Below are positions 8,698 through 16,702 of a DNA stretch of 35,005 bases, piece by piece. The stretch's first letter is position 1; every line of letters starts with the position of its first letter. The notes under the pieces were generated by a model, which made no database searches, had not been told where the DNA came from, and saw only the letters and a list, made by a program, of their open reading frames with translations. This DNA comes from Frankiaceae bacterium (GTDB taxonomy: Bacteria; Actinomycetota; Actinomycetes; JAFAQI01), in assembly GCA_025929365.1 (NCBI GenBank), contig JAICMG010000014.1, positions 1 through 35,005 on the forward strand, read 5' to 3'. The position numbers and the translations under genes were made by a program.

Positions 8698-9245
8698 TGG
8701 GATCCGATCCGGTGCATCTGCAGGTCGAGCTCCCACGCGCTCTCGCCGATCCGATGGCCGCCCGTGTCCATGAGCACGATGGTGAACGTGTGGAGCTGGA
8801 CGCTCTGCCGGTTGCCCACGATGTTGGTGACGTCGGACAGCGTCAACGACTCACCGGTCGTCGTGTAGACGCCTTGGTTGTGGAGGTACGACGTCGTAAG
8901 GCAGCTCGCCGGGTCCTGCCGGCAGAACGGGTTGCCGTGGCCCACCGAACGAAGCGTGTCGCCCGGCTTGATCGGTGCTCGGTCGACGAAGAGAGCGAAG
9001 TAGCCGGCGTCGCGGCCTGGTGGCTGCGAACCGGCGGCGGCGATTCGGAAGTCCCGCATCGTCCAGCGAATCGTGACCGGGTTGCGGACCTCACTCCGCG
9101 ACTTCGGCGCGACGAAGTGCAGCCGGTGGTCCACCCGGAAGGCCAGCTCATTGATGTGCTCGATGCCACAGCCGGTCAGCACGACGCCCGACGCGACAAC
9201 GGCCACAGCCGCGGTGGCACGCCGGCCCAGCCGCCGGAGCCGCAA
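8694..9245 (-). CDS. Lipoprotein of unknown function, first gene of the fusion-transporter operon
   Basis: About 183 aa. An Arg-rich n-region and hydrophobic core end in the lipobox VVLTGC, so it should be lipid-anchored outside the membrane. The mature part has two Cys (PFCRQDPASC), likely a disulfide, and segments such as RNPVTIRWTMRDFRI and YFALFVDRAPIKPGDTLRSVG suggestive of a beta-sandwich. It does not resemble LivK. TTG 9245 is chosen because GGGAGG precedes it by 5 nt and it gives a compact signal peptide. ATG 9287 and ATG 9344 are in-frame alternatives; the latter has a TACGGT box 9 nt upstream. Its position at the head of the transporter operon suggests an accessory or substrate-capture role, which is inference only. 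Confidence 0.75.
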   Translation of the reverse strand: MRLRRLGRRATAAVAVVASGVVLTGCGIEHINELAFRVDHRLHFVAPKSRSEVRNPVTIRWTMRDFRIAAAGSQPPGRDAGYFALFVDRAPIKPGDTLRSVGHGNPFCRQDPASCLTTSYLHNQGVYTTTGESLTLSDVTNIVGNRQSVQLHTFTIVLMDTGGHRIGESAWELDLQMHRIGSQ

Positions 9246-9353
9246 CGCCACCTCCCTGGTCCAACGCTGCCTCGCCCGAGCTCCCATCCTCGGCGAACGG
9301 CCTGGCGGGCGTCGTCGTACATGCCGACAAACTGCGCTCCGCATGCTGTGGTG

Positions 9354-9359
9354 ACCGTA
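9354..9359 (-). promoter_or_regulatory. Possible -10 (TACGGT) of the lipoprotein/fusion-transporter operon
   Basis: Reading the minus strand, TACGGT is 9 nt before ATG 9344 and about 108 nt before TTG 9245. It overlaps the region just past the end of the PucR-type gene. No clear -35 is seen. Confidence 0.25.
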
Positions 9360-9368
9360 CAGCCGCGG

Positions 9369-11015
9369 TCAGGACGATGGCGGCAGAAAGCGCAGCTGCA
9401 GCTCCGCGACCAGCCGCTCGTCCGGGTCGGTCAGATCCAGCCCGAAAACCTCGGTGATCCGGCGCAACCGGTAGCGGAAGGTGTTGGGGTGCACGTTGAC
9501 CTGGGCCGCGGCTGCCGCCATGTCGCCGAACGCGTCGAAGTACGCCTTGAGCGTCGCGACCCACGCCGTGCCTTTCGCCGCGTCCTGCTCGGCGAGCGCG
9601 CTGACCCGGCCGGCGGTCAGGAACGGATCGGTGCGCGCGACCGCGGCCAGGCGGCGCAAGATCACCTGGGACCGCATCGCCCCGATCGAGGTCACACGGG
9701 TATCGGAGCCCGGCTCGATCGCGTCGAGCACCTCGTCGGCTTCCCGCCGCGAGGCCGCGACCAGCTCGAGCCCGCTCACCACCGACCCCAGCCCGGCGCG
9801 AACCGGCAGCCGCAGCGCATGGCGGGCGCGGTCGACGACGGAGCCTGCCAGCGCCACCGCGGCGGCATCGTCGCCTTCCGCGTCTAGCGGGACGAGCGCG
9901 TAGACGCGCGACCGGTCGATGGCGCACGCGGCGCGGCGCCGGAAGGACTCGCAGTAGACCGCGACCAGATCGGCCAGCCGTTGCGCCGCGACGACGAGTG
10001 TCGCCTCGTCGCTGTCGCCCAGGTCGAAGGCGGCGACGACCGCGGGCTGTCCCGGGTCGAGGCCGAGCAGCCCGGGTGCAGCGCCATTCGTGCCGCCGCC
10101 AGTCAGCAGGCCGACCAACGCATCGGCCCGCCGCTGGCGGTTGACGTCCGTAGCAGTCCGATGCCGTAACAGATGGAGCGCGGCCAGGCCGGCGGCGTCA
10201 CGCAGCGCCCGCTCGGCGCCCGGCCCGAACGGCTGGTCCCCCTCGATCACCCAGATGCTGCCGAGCAGCTCACCGCCGGCCCGTACGGCGACCGCGATCC
10301 GTGGCAGGTAGCCGGCGTCCTCGGCGGCGAAGTCGGCGATCCGCACGACCTCGTCGGTCTGCCAGAGCCGCCGAAAGACCCCCGAGTCGTGCAGCCGCTG
10401 GATCCACGTGGACGGCACCTGGCGCCCGAGGATCGTCTCCTGCCGCGCCGGATCGATGCGGTGGCCGAGGTTGGAGTACGCCAGCACCCGGCTCGCCGCG
10501 TCCTCGATCGTCGTCGCACCGCCGACCGCGGCGGCAACCGCATCGGCGAGGGCGAACAGGTCGCCGAGCGGCGTCTCCGCCGCGGCCGTTGGGCTCGGGC
10601 CCGAGGCTCGTGACGCGGTGAGCAGCAGGCTGTAGAGCTGACCCCACGACAGCTCGGGCGGCGTGCGAAGCAGCGCGATCCCCGACTCCTCGGCGGCCCG
10701 CCGTACCGCTTCATCGACCACACCGTCGTGCTTCACGACTGCGGCGGCCGCGCCCGATTCCCCGAGGCGGTGCAGCAATGCGACGAGCTCACGCTCCCCC
10801 TCGATGCCGACCGCGAGCACGATGGCCGCGGGGGGGAGTCCCTCGGTCAGCAGCGGGTCGAAGATCACCGGATCGCCGACCTCGACCTCGAGCCCGTGCG
10901 GGGCGACCGCGACGTCAAGCACCGCGGGCCGCAGCCGATCGACCAGCGCCGAAAGCGGGGGCCGGCGCGCCTCGTCCGTGGTCGGCGGCGCCTCCGTCGT
11001 GGTCATGGCCGCCAT
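9369..11015 (-). CDS. PucR-family transcriptional regulator
   Basis: 548 aa. The C-terminus (~490-545) is the HTH_30 helix-turn-helix typical of PucR/CdaR regulators (MAAAAAQVNVHPNTFRYRLR, then ITEVFGLDL). A GGDEF-like CdaR domain precedes it (~300-430), and a GAF-like region is probable at ~150-280 (DAVAAAVGGATTIEDAASRV, GELLGSIWVIEG). The N-terminal ~130 residues resemble the PucR N-terminal ligand domain (GDPVIFDPLL, AVVKHDGVVDEAVRRAAEE). Such proteins sense purines, amino acids or other nitrogen compounds and usually act on neighbouring genes. It ends ~124 nt upstream of the lipoprotein start on the same strand, so control of the fusion-transporter operon is likely. ATG 11006 is an alternative start. 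It is divergent from the RHH gene. Confidence 0.88.
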   Translation of the reverse strand: MAAMTTTEAPPTTDEARRPPLSALVDRLRPAVLDVAVAPHGLEVEVGDPVIFDPLLTEGLPPAAIVLAVGIEGERELVALLHRLGESGAAAAVVKHDGVVDEAVRRAAEESGIALLRTPPELSWGQLYSLLLTASRASGPSPTAAAETPLGDLFALADAVAAAVGGATTIEDAASRVLAYSNLGHRIDPARQETILGRQVPSTWIQRLHDSGVFRRLWQTDEVVRIADFAAEDAGYLPRIAVAVRAGGELLGSIWVIEGDQPFGPGAERALRDAAGLAALHLLRHRTATDVNRQRRADALVGLLTGGGTNGAAPGLLGLDPGQPAVVAAFDLGDSDEATLVVAAQRLADLVAVYCESFRRRAACAIDRSRVYALVPLDAEGDDAAAVALAGSVVDRARHALRLPVRAGLGSVVSGLELVAASRREADEVLDAIEPGSDTRVTSIGAMRSQVILRRLAAVARTDPFLTAGRVSALAEQDAAKGTAWVATLKAYFDAFGDMAAAAAQVNVHPNTFRYRLRRITEVFGLDLTDPDERLVAELQLRFLPPSS

Positions 11016-11088
11016 GGTCGCAGCGCCCGGGCTTCGAGGTGGCCGAACCGGTCTTGCCCAAATCCGTCAGTTCTGCCAAGGTTCCGTC

Positions 11089-11094
11089 TATGCT
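11089..11094 (+). promoter_or_regulatory. Possible -10 (TATGCT) for the RHH-ABC exporter operon
   Basis: TATGCT is about 38 nt upstream of the GTG start at 11132, inside the 116-bp region divergent from the PucR-type gene. No convincing -35 is present. The imperfect arms CTTGCC (11053-11058) and GCCAAG (11075-11080) could be an operator, at low confidence. Confidence 0.25.
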
Positions 11095-11121
11095 CCTCAT
11101 GGATTCCAAGCGGCATACGTC

Positions 11122-11126
11122 AGGAG
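11122..11126 (+). promoter_or_regulatory. Shine-Dalgarno AGGAG deciding the RHH start
   Basis: AGGAG followed by 5 nt and GTG at 11132 favours this start over the in-frame ATGs at 11090 and 11099, which have weaker upstream sequences. Confidence 0.6.
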
Positions 11127-11131
11127 ACCCG

Positions 11132-11536
11132 GTGGAGACCGAGAAGGTGTGCGTGAACCTCGCCGCCGCCGAGCTGGGCAAGATCGACGTCCTGGTGGCG
11201 GAGGGCCTGTACGCCAGCCGCACGGACGTGATCCGGCACGGGCTCCGCTACGTGCTGGACAGCAACGAGGACGCGGTACGCCGGGTCACTCACGGCGGCG
11301 CGCGCATCGGCTACCAGATCCTGAGCAACACCGAGCTGCTCGCGGCGCGGGCGGCGAAGCGCCGCCTGGCCCTCTTCGTCGTCGGCGTGCTGCGGATCCA
11401 GGCCAGTGTCACCCCCGAGCTGGCCGACGAGACGATCGAGCGGATTCGCATCTTCGGCGCGGTACGCGGCCCCGCCGACGTGCTCAAGCTGATCGACGAC
11501 CGGATCCTGCGTGGCGGCGAGAACCTGGACCACTGA
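11132..11536 (+). CDS. Ribbon-helix-helix transcriptional regulator with C-terminal extension
   Basis: 134 aa. The first ~45 residues form a CopG/Arc-type ribbon-helix-helix: a strand (EKVCVNLAAAELGKID), then helices VLVAEGLYASRTDVIRHGLR. The remaining ~85 residues (RIGYQILSNTELLAARAAKR, ADETIERIRIFGAVRGPADV) are a helical extension of unknown role, perhaps for ligand binding or oligomerisation. It ends 1 nt before the ABC ATPase start, so it is cotranscribed with the exporter and probably controls that operon. A strong SD supports GTG 11132. Confidence 0.82.
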   Translation: METEKVCVNLAAAELGKIDVLVAEGLYASRTDVIRHGLRYVLDSNEDAVRRVTHGGARIGYQILSNTELLAARAAKRRLALFVVGVLRIQASVTPELADETIERIRIFGAVRGPADVLKLIDDRILRGGENLDH

Positions 11537-11537
11537 G

Positions 11538-12476
11538 GTGGCGCCGGCGAACGCCGCCACGCTGGCGATCTCGAACCTCACCAAGTCCTACGGCACGGTG
11601 CGAGCGAACGACGGCATCAGCCTCGACGTCGCGGCCGGCGAGGTGTTCGGGCTGCTCGGTCCGAACGGCGCCGGCAAGACCACCCTCGTCAAGCAGATCC
11701 TCGGGCTGCTGAAACCGGACACCGGCACGATCACGATCGGCGGCGTGGATGCGGTCGCCGACCCGGCCGCCGCGCGTCTGCTGTGCAGCTATCAGCCGCA
11801 AGCCTCGGCGCCGGTCGATGGAGTCTCGGCACGCGAGGCGGTCGAGATCGTCGGCGCGATCCGAGGTGGATCGCGCCGGGCCGTTCGCGAGCGGGCCCAG
11901 GTGCTCCTCCAATCACTCGACCTCAGCGACATCGCCGACCGCACGATCCCCATGTCCGGTGGCATGGCGCGCCTCACCGGCTTCTGCATGGCCGCCGTCG
12001 TGCCGGGCCGCGTCGTCGTCCTCGACGAGCCGACCAACGACGTCGACCCGCTGCGCCGCCGCGCGCTCTGGCAGCAGATTCGCCGGCTTGCCGACGACGG
12101 CGCCGCCGTCCTTCTCGTCACCCACAACGTGCTCGAGGCCGAACGCTGTGTCGACCGCCTCGCGATCGTCGCCGGCGGAGCTGTCCTGGCCGCCGGGCCG
12201 CCGGGGTTGCTGAAGGCACAGCTCGGTGCCCCGCTTCGGCTCGAGTGCACCCTGGACGCGGAGGCGGTGATTCCGCCGCTTCCGTCGGGAGTGACGCAAG
12301 CCGCTCGCACCGGTCGCCGGCTGCTGTGTTCGGTGCAGCACTCCGACGTCTCGAAGGCCGTCGCGTGGGCACAGGCGGCGCAGGCCAACGGAATGTTGAC
12401 GGAGTTCAGTCTCACGGCCGCATCGCTCGAAGACGTCTATGCGAAGTGGGTCGACAGCCAGCCGAGTGCCGCATGA
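11538..12476 (+). CDS. ABC-2 type exporter ATPase
   Basis: 312 aa cytoplasmic ATPase of the DrrA/CcmA-like group. Walker A is [10 protein letters not shown]-loop SYQPQA, signature MSGGMA, Walker B VVVLDEPTNDVDP and H-loop VTHN. A C-terminal ~90-residue extension ends in ASLEDVYAKWV, typical of the drug/multidrug ABC-2 family. GTG 11538 is 1 nt past the RHH stop; the SD is weak, consistent with translational coupling. The stop overlaps the permease ATG (ATGA). Its partner is the next gene; the substrate is unknown. Confidence 0.9.
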   Translation: MAPANAATLAISNLTKSYGTVRANDGISLDVAAGEVFGLLGPNGAGKTTLVKQILGLLKPDTGTITIGGVDAVADPAAARLLCSYQPQASAPVDGVSAREAVEIVGAIRGGSRRAVRERAQVLLQSLDLSDIADRTIPMSGGMARLTGFCMAAVVPGRVVVLDEPTNDVDPLRRRALWQQIRRLADDGAAVLLVTHNVLEAERCVDRLAIVAGGAVLAAGPPGLLKAQLGAPLRLECTLDAEAVIPPLPSGVTQAARTGRRLLCSVQHSDVSKAVAWAQAAQANGMLTEFSLTAASLEDVYAKWVDSQPSAA

Positions 12477-13207
12477 GCGCGGTACGCGGCTACGCCCTGC
12501 TGCTGCGGTGGCAGCTGCTGCGCTATCGGAAACAGGTCGTCCTGTTCGCGACGATCCAGGTCGCGCTCGGCGTCGGCGTGATTTTCGGCTTCAGCTTCCT
12601 CGTGCCACACGTCACGCCACAGGTTGCGCTGTACTTCGCGACGGGCGCCCCCACGCTCACCTTGATCCTCATGGGGCTCACCGCCCTGCCACAGGACACC
12701 GCGCAAGCGCGCACGAGCGGCCGGTTCGACTACATCGCCGCGCTGCCGGTACCGCGACTCGCCCCGATGCTCGCGGACGTCACCCTGTGGCTCCTCATTC
12801 AGGTGCCCGGCACCGTCCTGACCTTGCTGATCGCGTGGCTGCGGTTCGGCATCGCGCTGCACATCGGCGTGCTCGTCGTACCCGCGGTGGTGCTCGTCGC
12901 GACGACGTCGGCGGCGGTCGGCTATGCGATCGCGGTCGCGCTTCCACCCGCAGCGACGGCGCAGGTCGCGTCATTCGTGTCGATCGTGTTGTTGCTGTTC
13001 TCGCCGATCAACTTCCCGCTCGAGCGGCTGCCGATGTGGTTGCAGGACATTCACCGGGGCCTTCCCGTCACCTACATGGCCGACATCATGCGCGGTGGCC
13101 TGACGGGCCACTACGGCGTCAACGCAATGCTGGCGTTCACGATCGTCGTCGCGTGGTGTGCCGCCGGGCTCGCCGTGTCAGCCCGAGCCGCCAACCGACG
13201 CGGGTAG
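12473..13207 (+). CDS. ABC-2 type exporter permease
   Basis: 244 aa integral membrane protein with about six hydrophobic segments, beginning VVLFATIQVALGVGVIFGFS and ending MLAFTIVVAWCAAGLAVSAR. Between TM2 and TM3 it has LPQDTAQARTSGRFDYIAALP, and near TM5 NFPLERLPMWLQ with PVTYMADIMRGGLTG, as in ABC-2 permeases. The ATG overlaps the ATPase stop by 4 nt. Together with the ATPase it forms a simple two-gene exporter for an unknown lipid, drug or peptide. It ends 23 nt from the convergent cyclase gene. Confidence 0.88.
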   Translation: MSAVRGYALLLRWQLLRYRKQVVLFATIQVALGVGVIFGFSFLVPHVTPQVALYFATGAPTLTLILMGLTALPQDTAQARTSGRFDYIAALPVPRLAPMLADVTLWLLIQVPGTVLTLLIAWLRFGIALHIGVLVVPAVVLVATTSAAVGYAIAVALPPAATAQVASFVSIVLLLFSPINFPLERLPMWLQDIHRGLPVTYMADIMRGGLTGHYGVNAMLAFTIVVAWCAAGLAVSARAANRRG

Positions 13208-13230
13208 ACCGTCAGCCCGAAGCAGCGTGG

Positions 13231-14175
13231 TCACTCGTCGGCGAGTGCGTACAGCCGCCAACCTCCGCTGAGACCCTTGAGCTCGTATTCGCCGGCATCC
13301 CGAAACCGCAGACCCGAGCCGACGAGCAGATCGCGGACCGTCGATGACACCAACAGCTCGCCCGGAGTTGCACTCGCGCACACCCGCTGGCCGATGTGCA
13401 TGGCGAGCCCACGCATCGCGCGACCCTGCTGCTCGACCTCGCCGGCGTGCACGCCGATTCGCACCTCGAGGTCGAGCTCTCGCGCGTGGTCACGAATGGA
13501 GCGGCCACACTGAACGGCTCCGGCAGCCGTCGGGAAAGCCGCGACCACCTCGTCACCCTTCGTGAAGACCTCGTGACCGCCACACGCGCTGAGGTCGGAC
13601 TGCACCACCCGCTGGTAGGCATCGACGAGTGTGTTCCACGCCGCGTCGCCCACCGTGGCGGCGCGCTCGGTCGACTCGACGATGTCGACGAACAGCACCG
13701 TCGTCACGACCTGCTTTGAAGGCTGGTCCTCCATCGTCTCGGAGGGATCAGGGATCGGCGGCGGAGGGCCAGTCGTCGCGAGCGGATGGTGCGTGTGCCG
13801 GCCCGCCGCAACGAGCGGGATCGTGGTGCCCAGCAACACCCACATCGGCCAGAAGTAGGAGACGCCGCCAACACTTGTCGCAGCCCATACGGCGATGCAG
13901 ATTCCGTTGACCCGCAGCCACCATCCGCCCAGCCGAAGGCGCCGGCGGCGCCGTCGTCGAACCGCCGGGCCCGCGTCCGGGACGGCTGGCAGCTCCCGAA
14001 GCGCCCGGTTGAGGCTGGAGACCGAGCGCGCGCCGTAGGCCTCCTCGACGCGCTCCTCGAACTCTTCGAAGGTCAGTCGGCCCTCGGCATGGCACGCGCG
14101 GAGCCGGGCCACGACACGCTCGCGCTCCGCGTCGGAGACGCGGTAGTCGACTTCCGCCGCATCACCGGCAGGCAT
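13231..14175 (-). CDS. DUF1707 - transmembrane - class III adenylate cyclase fusion
   Basis: 314 aa. Residues ~10-62 are a DUF1707/SHOCT-like helical domain (RVSDAERERVVARLRACHAE, GRLTFEEFEERVEEAYGA). Two membrane helices follow (~87-104 and ~108-123) after an Arg cluster. A cytoplasmic class III cyclase domain occupies ~155-310. The two metal Asp are present (FVDIVEST, Asp164; KGDEVVAAF, Asp208). The usual AARI/NxxxR transition-state segment is altered to MHIGQRV, so activity is uncertain. The family makes cAMP (or cGMP) from ATP (or GTP). It is convergent with the exporter permease. Upstream, only a weak GATTGT box sits 6 nt before the ATG. Confidence 0.88.
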   Translation of the reverse strand: MPAGDAAEVDYRVSDAERERVVARLRACHAEGRLTFEEFEERVEEAYGARSVSSLNRALRELPAVPDAGPAVRRRRRRRLRLGGWWLRVNGICIAVWAATSVGGVSYFWPMWVLLGTTIPLVAAGRHTHHPLATTGPPPPIPDPSETMEDQPSKQVVTTVLFVDIVESTERAATVGDAAWNTLVDAYQRVVQSDLSACGGHEVFTKGDEVVAAFPTAAGAVQCGRSIRDHARELDLEVRIGVHAGEVEQQGRAMRGLAMHIGQRVCASATPGELLVSSTVRDLLVGSGLRFRDAGEYELKGLSGGWRLYALADE

Positions 14176-14237
14176 GGCCCAACAATCCCACCAATCCGCA
14201 GGCCCGTCGACCGTCGCTGCGGTGGCGGCGCGCCGTC

Positions 14238-15083
14238 CTACCCGGCTCGGTTCAGGACGTAGTGGCCGTCACGGCTCACCCCGACGACCTCGAGCCCGTC
14301 GGCAAACGCGGCGACCAGCACCTCGCGGAGCGCCATCCGCCAGGCGAGGGCTTGCTGCGGGTCGCGATGCCGCAGCTCGACGACGTCCGTCGGGAGCTGC
14401 ACGATGCGGCGCTCCGCCGTGCTCGTCGCCACCACGGGGCGGCCGTCCTTGTCGGCGCGCAGCACGTCCGCTGTGCCGGCCTCCAGCTCGGTTCGCGCGT
14501 CGGCTGCCACGAAGACGCCCGCCGCGGCGGAGACCGCGCGGTCGCTCCGCAACCGCCAGGTCACGAGGCACCGGTCGGTTTCGTCGCCGGCGTTGACCGT
14601 GTCGTCCATCGAGCCGTAGAAGTCGACGAAGTAGTCGGTGAGCTCTGCGCCCAGCTTCACGACGTTGAAGTAGGCGTTGCGTGCCACCAGTGGGTCGAAG
14701 GTCCAGGTGATCCGATCGAGCCCTTGCGCGAGCGCCCATCGGCGTTGGTGCTGTTTGAGCTGGTAGCCGACGCCCGCGCTCTGCCAGGAAGGAACGACTC
14801 CCGCGATGTGGCTGTGCAGGAACGCGCCCTCGGCGTCCATGCCGCGAAAGCCGATCGTCGCGCCGACGACCTGATCGCCGGCGCGAGCGACCGCGACATA
14901 GTTGCCCGAGTGCGCGAGCACCCAAGCGAGCTCGGACGGAAGCGGCGCCTGGCCGTCATCACTCACCCAGATCTGACCGAGAGCATCCACAGCAGCGCGG
15001 GTATCGGGCTCGCTGTGGATGAGGTCGACCGTGACCTGCTCCGCAGTCCGGCGCGGGCGGCCGACCCGCTCGGTCTGCGTCAT
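14238..15083 (-). CDS. GNAT-superfamily acyltransferase, COG3375-like
   Basis: 281 aa. The N-terminal half is a GNAT fold (VAVARAGDQVVGATIGFRGM, then HSHIAGVVPSWQSAGVGYQL: the acyl-CoA loop in a degenerate SAGVGYQLK form), followed by DRITWTFDPLVARNAYFNVV. The C-terminal ~100 residues (VATSTAERRIVQLPTDV, ALAWRMALREVLVAAF) form a domain characteristic of the COG3375 group. In some bacteria such proteins are encoded beside N-succinylamino acid racemase and act as succinyltransferases, as I recall. An NSAR/OSBS-type menC is 12 kb away here, so the link is suggestive only. ATG 15083 has TAGCGT 7 nt upstream; the longer open frame (to 15152) has no support. Confidence 0.8.
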   Translation of the reverse strand: MTQTERVGRPRRTAEQVTVDLIHSEPDTRAAVDALGQIWVSDDGQAPLPSELAWVLAHSGNYVAVARAGDQVVGATIGFRGMDAEGAFLHSHIAGVVPSWQSAGVGYQLKQHQRRWALAQGLDRITWTFDPLVARNAYFNVVKLGAELTDYFVDFYGSMDDTVNAGDETDRCLVTWRLRSDRAVSAAAGVFVAADARTELEAGTADVLRADKDGRPVVATSTAERRIVQLPTDVVELRHRDPQQALAWRMALREVLVAAFADGLEVVGVSRDGHYVLNRAG

Positions 15084-15090
15084 GGTTCGT

Positions 15091-15096
15091 ACGCTA
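15091..15096 (-). promoter_or_regulatory. TAGCGT -10 box of a probable leaderless GNAT transcript
   Basis: On the minus strand TAGCGT ends 7 nt before ATG 15083. No Shine-Dalgarno is visible between them. Confidence 0.45.
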
Positions 15097-15188
15097 CGGG
15101 CGCCCACTTGTGCATTGCGACGTTCGAGCGCACGAGACATTCGGCCGGTCATCGTCCGCTGGCACGAAGTCGCGCGAACCGGCCGGAG

Positions 15189-16565
15189 TCAGCTGTCGGT
15201 GCAGACTCTCGGGGTGGCGCGAGCGCCGGTGTGAACGTGGGTGAACCCGGACTTCGGGTCACCCACGAACACCAGCAGGACGTGCTGCCCGAGCCGCTCA
15301 TCCTCCTCAGCGGTGAGAAGGCGGCGGTCGTCGAGCGCCACCAACCGCTTCGCGGGCTCCGCGGGAAGCAGCGCGGCAAGGGGGCCGAGCGGGGTGCTTC
15401 GCAACCACAGCGCACCGTTGTCGTCCGCCTCGATGTCGAGTCGCACCGAGGCGCGCTCGTAACGGCCGACGAACGGAGCGAGATCGACCTCGACCGGTGA
15501 CGCGGATGGGGTCAGCGGCCGGCGGGGACGTACACCGGCGAGCTCGCTCAGCAGGTCATCGAGGACGTCGTGCGCCAGCGCGCCCATGTTGCCGCCGTTG
15601 GTCAGCAGCGACACCGCGACATCGGCGTCAGGCACGATCCGCAGGTACGCCTGCTGCCCCATCGTCGAGCCGTCATGGCCGATGACGGCGGGCGTGCCGC
15701 GACTGAAGAGGATCCAGCCCAGACCCCACGCCTCGGCAATGAGGTGCGGGTCGGGCAGGCGGATCTGCTCCTCGGTCATCGCGGCAGCACTCTCCTGCGA
15801 GAGCAACCCGCGGCCACCGTCGAGGTGCGCACGAGCGAACGCGATCACCTCGCGTGCCGTGGCGACGATCGCACCCGCCGGGCCGGTCGCGCGCGCCAGG
15901 TGCCACGCCTTCGCGGGCTCCGCGCCGACGGTCTCGTCGTACGTCGCATGGCCGACGGCCGCGCTGCGCAGGATCGCCTCTTCGGGCAACGTCACCGTGT
16001 CGCGCAGGCCGAGCGGTTCGCATATGTGCCGGGCGATCGCGCCGTCCCAGCTCGAGCCGCGCATGACCTCGACCAGCCGGCCGAGGATCACCCAACCGGC
16101 GTTGCAGTAGGAGAACAGCTCGCCGGGCCGGCTGGTCTGGCTGACGTCGGCCAGCGCAGCAACGTAGCGCTCCACGCATTCGTCGCCCCGGCCGTGGTCG
16201 TCGAAGATGTCGCCGTCGATGCCGCTCGTGTGGGACAGCAGCTGGCGGGTCGTGATCTGCGCCTGGGCGTCGGGATCGGCCAGGCGCAGCTCCGGGAGGT
16301 AGTCGCGGATCGGCCGGTCGAGGTCCACGTTGCCCTCGTCGACCAGCTGCATCACGAGGGTCGCCGTGTAGACCTTGGTGATCGACCCGATCTGAAACAC
16401 GGTGTCCGTCGTGACGGCGGCCCCGGTGCGGAGGTTGGTCACGCCGTACGCCGCCTCGGCGGTGCCGGCCGAGGAGTGCACCGCGATGCTCGCCCCGACC
16501 ACCTCGTGCTTCGAGGCGAGGCCGGACAGCCGGTCGCTCAGCTCTGCTTGGTCGATTCCGGCCAT
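15189..16565 (-). CDS. Serine hydrolase, class C beta-lactamase / D-aminopeptidase-like
   Basis: 458 aa. The penicilloyl-serine-transferase triad is intact: SxxK as SITK (61-64), YxN as YCN (153-155) and a HxG-type motif HDGS. The C-terminal ~110 residues (VDLAPFVGRYERASVRLDIE, then LLTAEEDERLGQHVLLVFVG) resemble the lipocalin-like tail of DUF3471-type or D-aminopeptidase-like members. No signal peptide is seen, so it is more likely a cytoplasmic esterase or peptidase than a secreted beta-lactamase. ATG 16565 is preceded by GGAGGGAG at 8 nt, and so is preferred over ATG 16604. It is divergent from the EAL-like gene. Confidence 0.88.
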   Translation of the reverse strand: MAGIDQAELSDRLSGLASKHEVVGASIAVHSSAGTAEAAYGVTNLRTGAAVTTDTVFQIGSITKVYTATLVMQLVDEGNVDLDRPIRDYLPELRLADPDAQAQITTRQLLSHTSGIDGDIFDDHGRGDECVERYVAALADVSQTSRPGELFSYCNAGWVILGRLVEVMRGSSWDGAIARHICEPLGLRDTVTLPEEAILRSAAVGHATYDETVGAEPAKAWHLARATGPAGAIVATAREVIAFARAHLDGGRGLLSQESAAAMTEEQIRLPDPHLIAEAWGLGWILFSRGTPAVIGHDGSTMGQQAYLRIVPDADVAVSLLTNGGNMGALAHDVLDDLLSELAGVRPRRPLTPSASPVEVDLAPFVGRYERASVRLDIEADDNGALWLRSTPLGPLAALLPAEPAKRLVALDDRRLLTAEEDERLGQHVLLVFVGDPKSGFTHVHTGARATPRVCTDS

Positions 16566-16573
16566 CCGCGCGA

Positions 16574-16581
16574 CTCCCTCC
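16574..16581 (-). promoter_or_regulatory. Shine-Dalgarno GGAGGGAG deciding the serine hydrolase start
   Basis: On the minus strand GGAGGGAG is 8 nt before ATG 16565, arguing against the in-frame ATG at 16604. Confidence 0.55.
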
Positions 16582-16702
16582 GAACCCGAGTTGGCGTCGA
16601 TCATCTGCCCCGACCGTTAGGCAGTTCTTCATCGGGGCGCACAGATGCGCAGCGCTCCCTTCTCGCGAAGGTCCATAGCGGGATCGCAGCCGAGGCGCCA
16701 GC

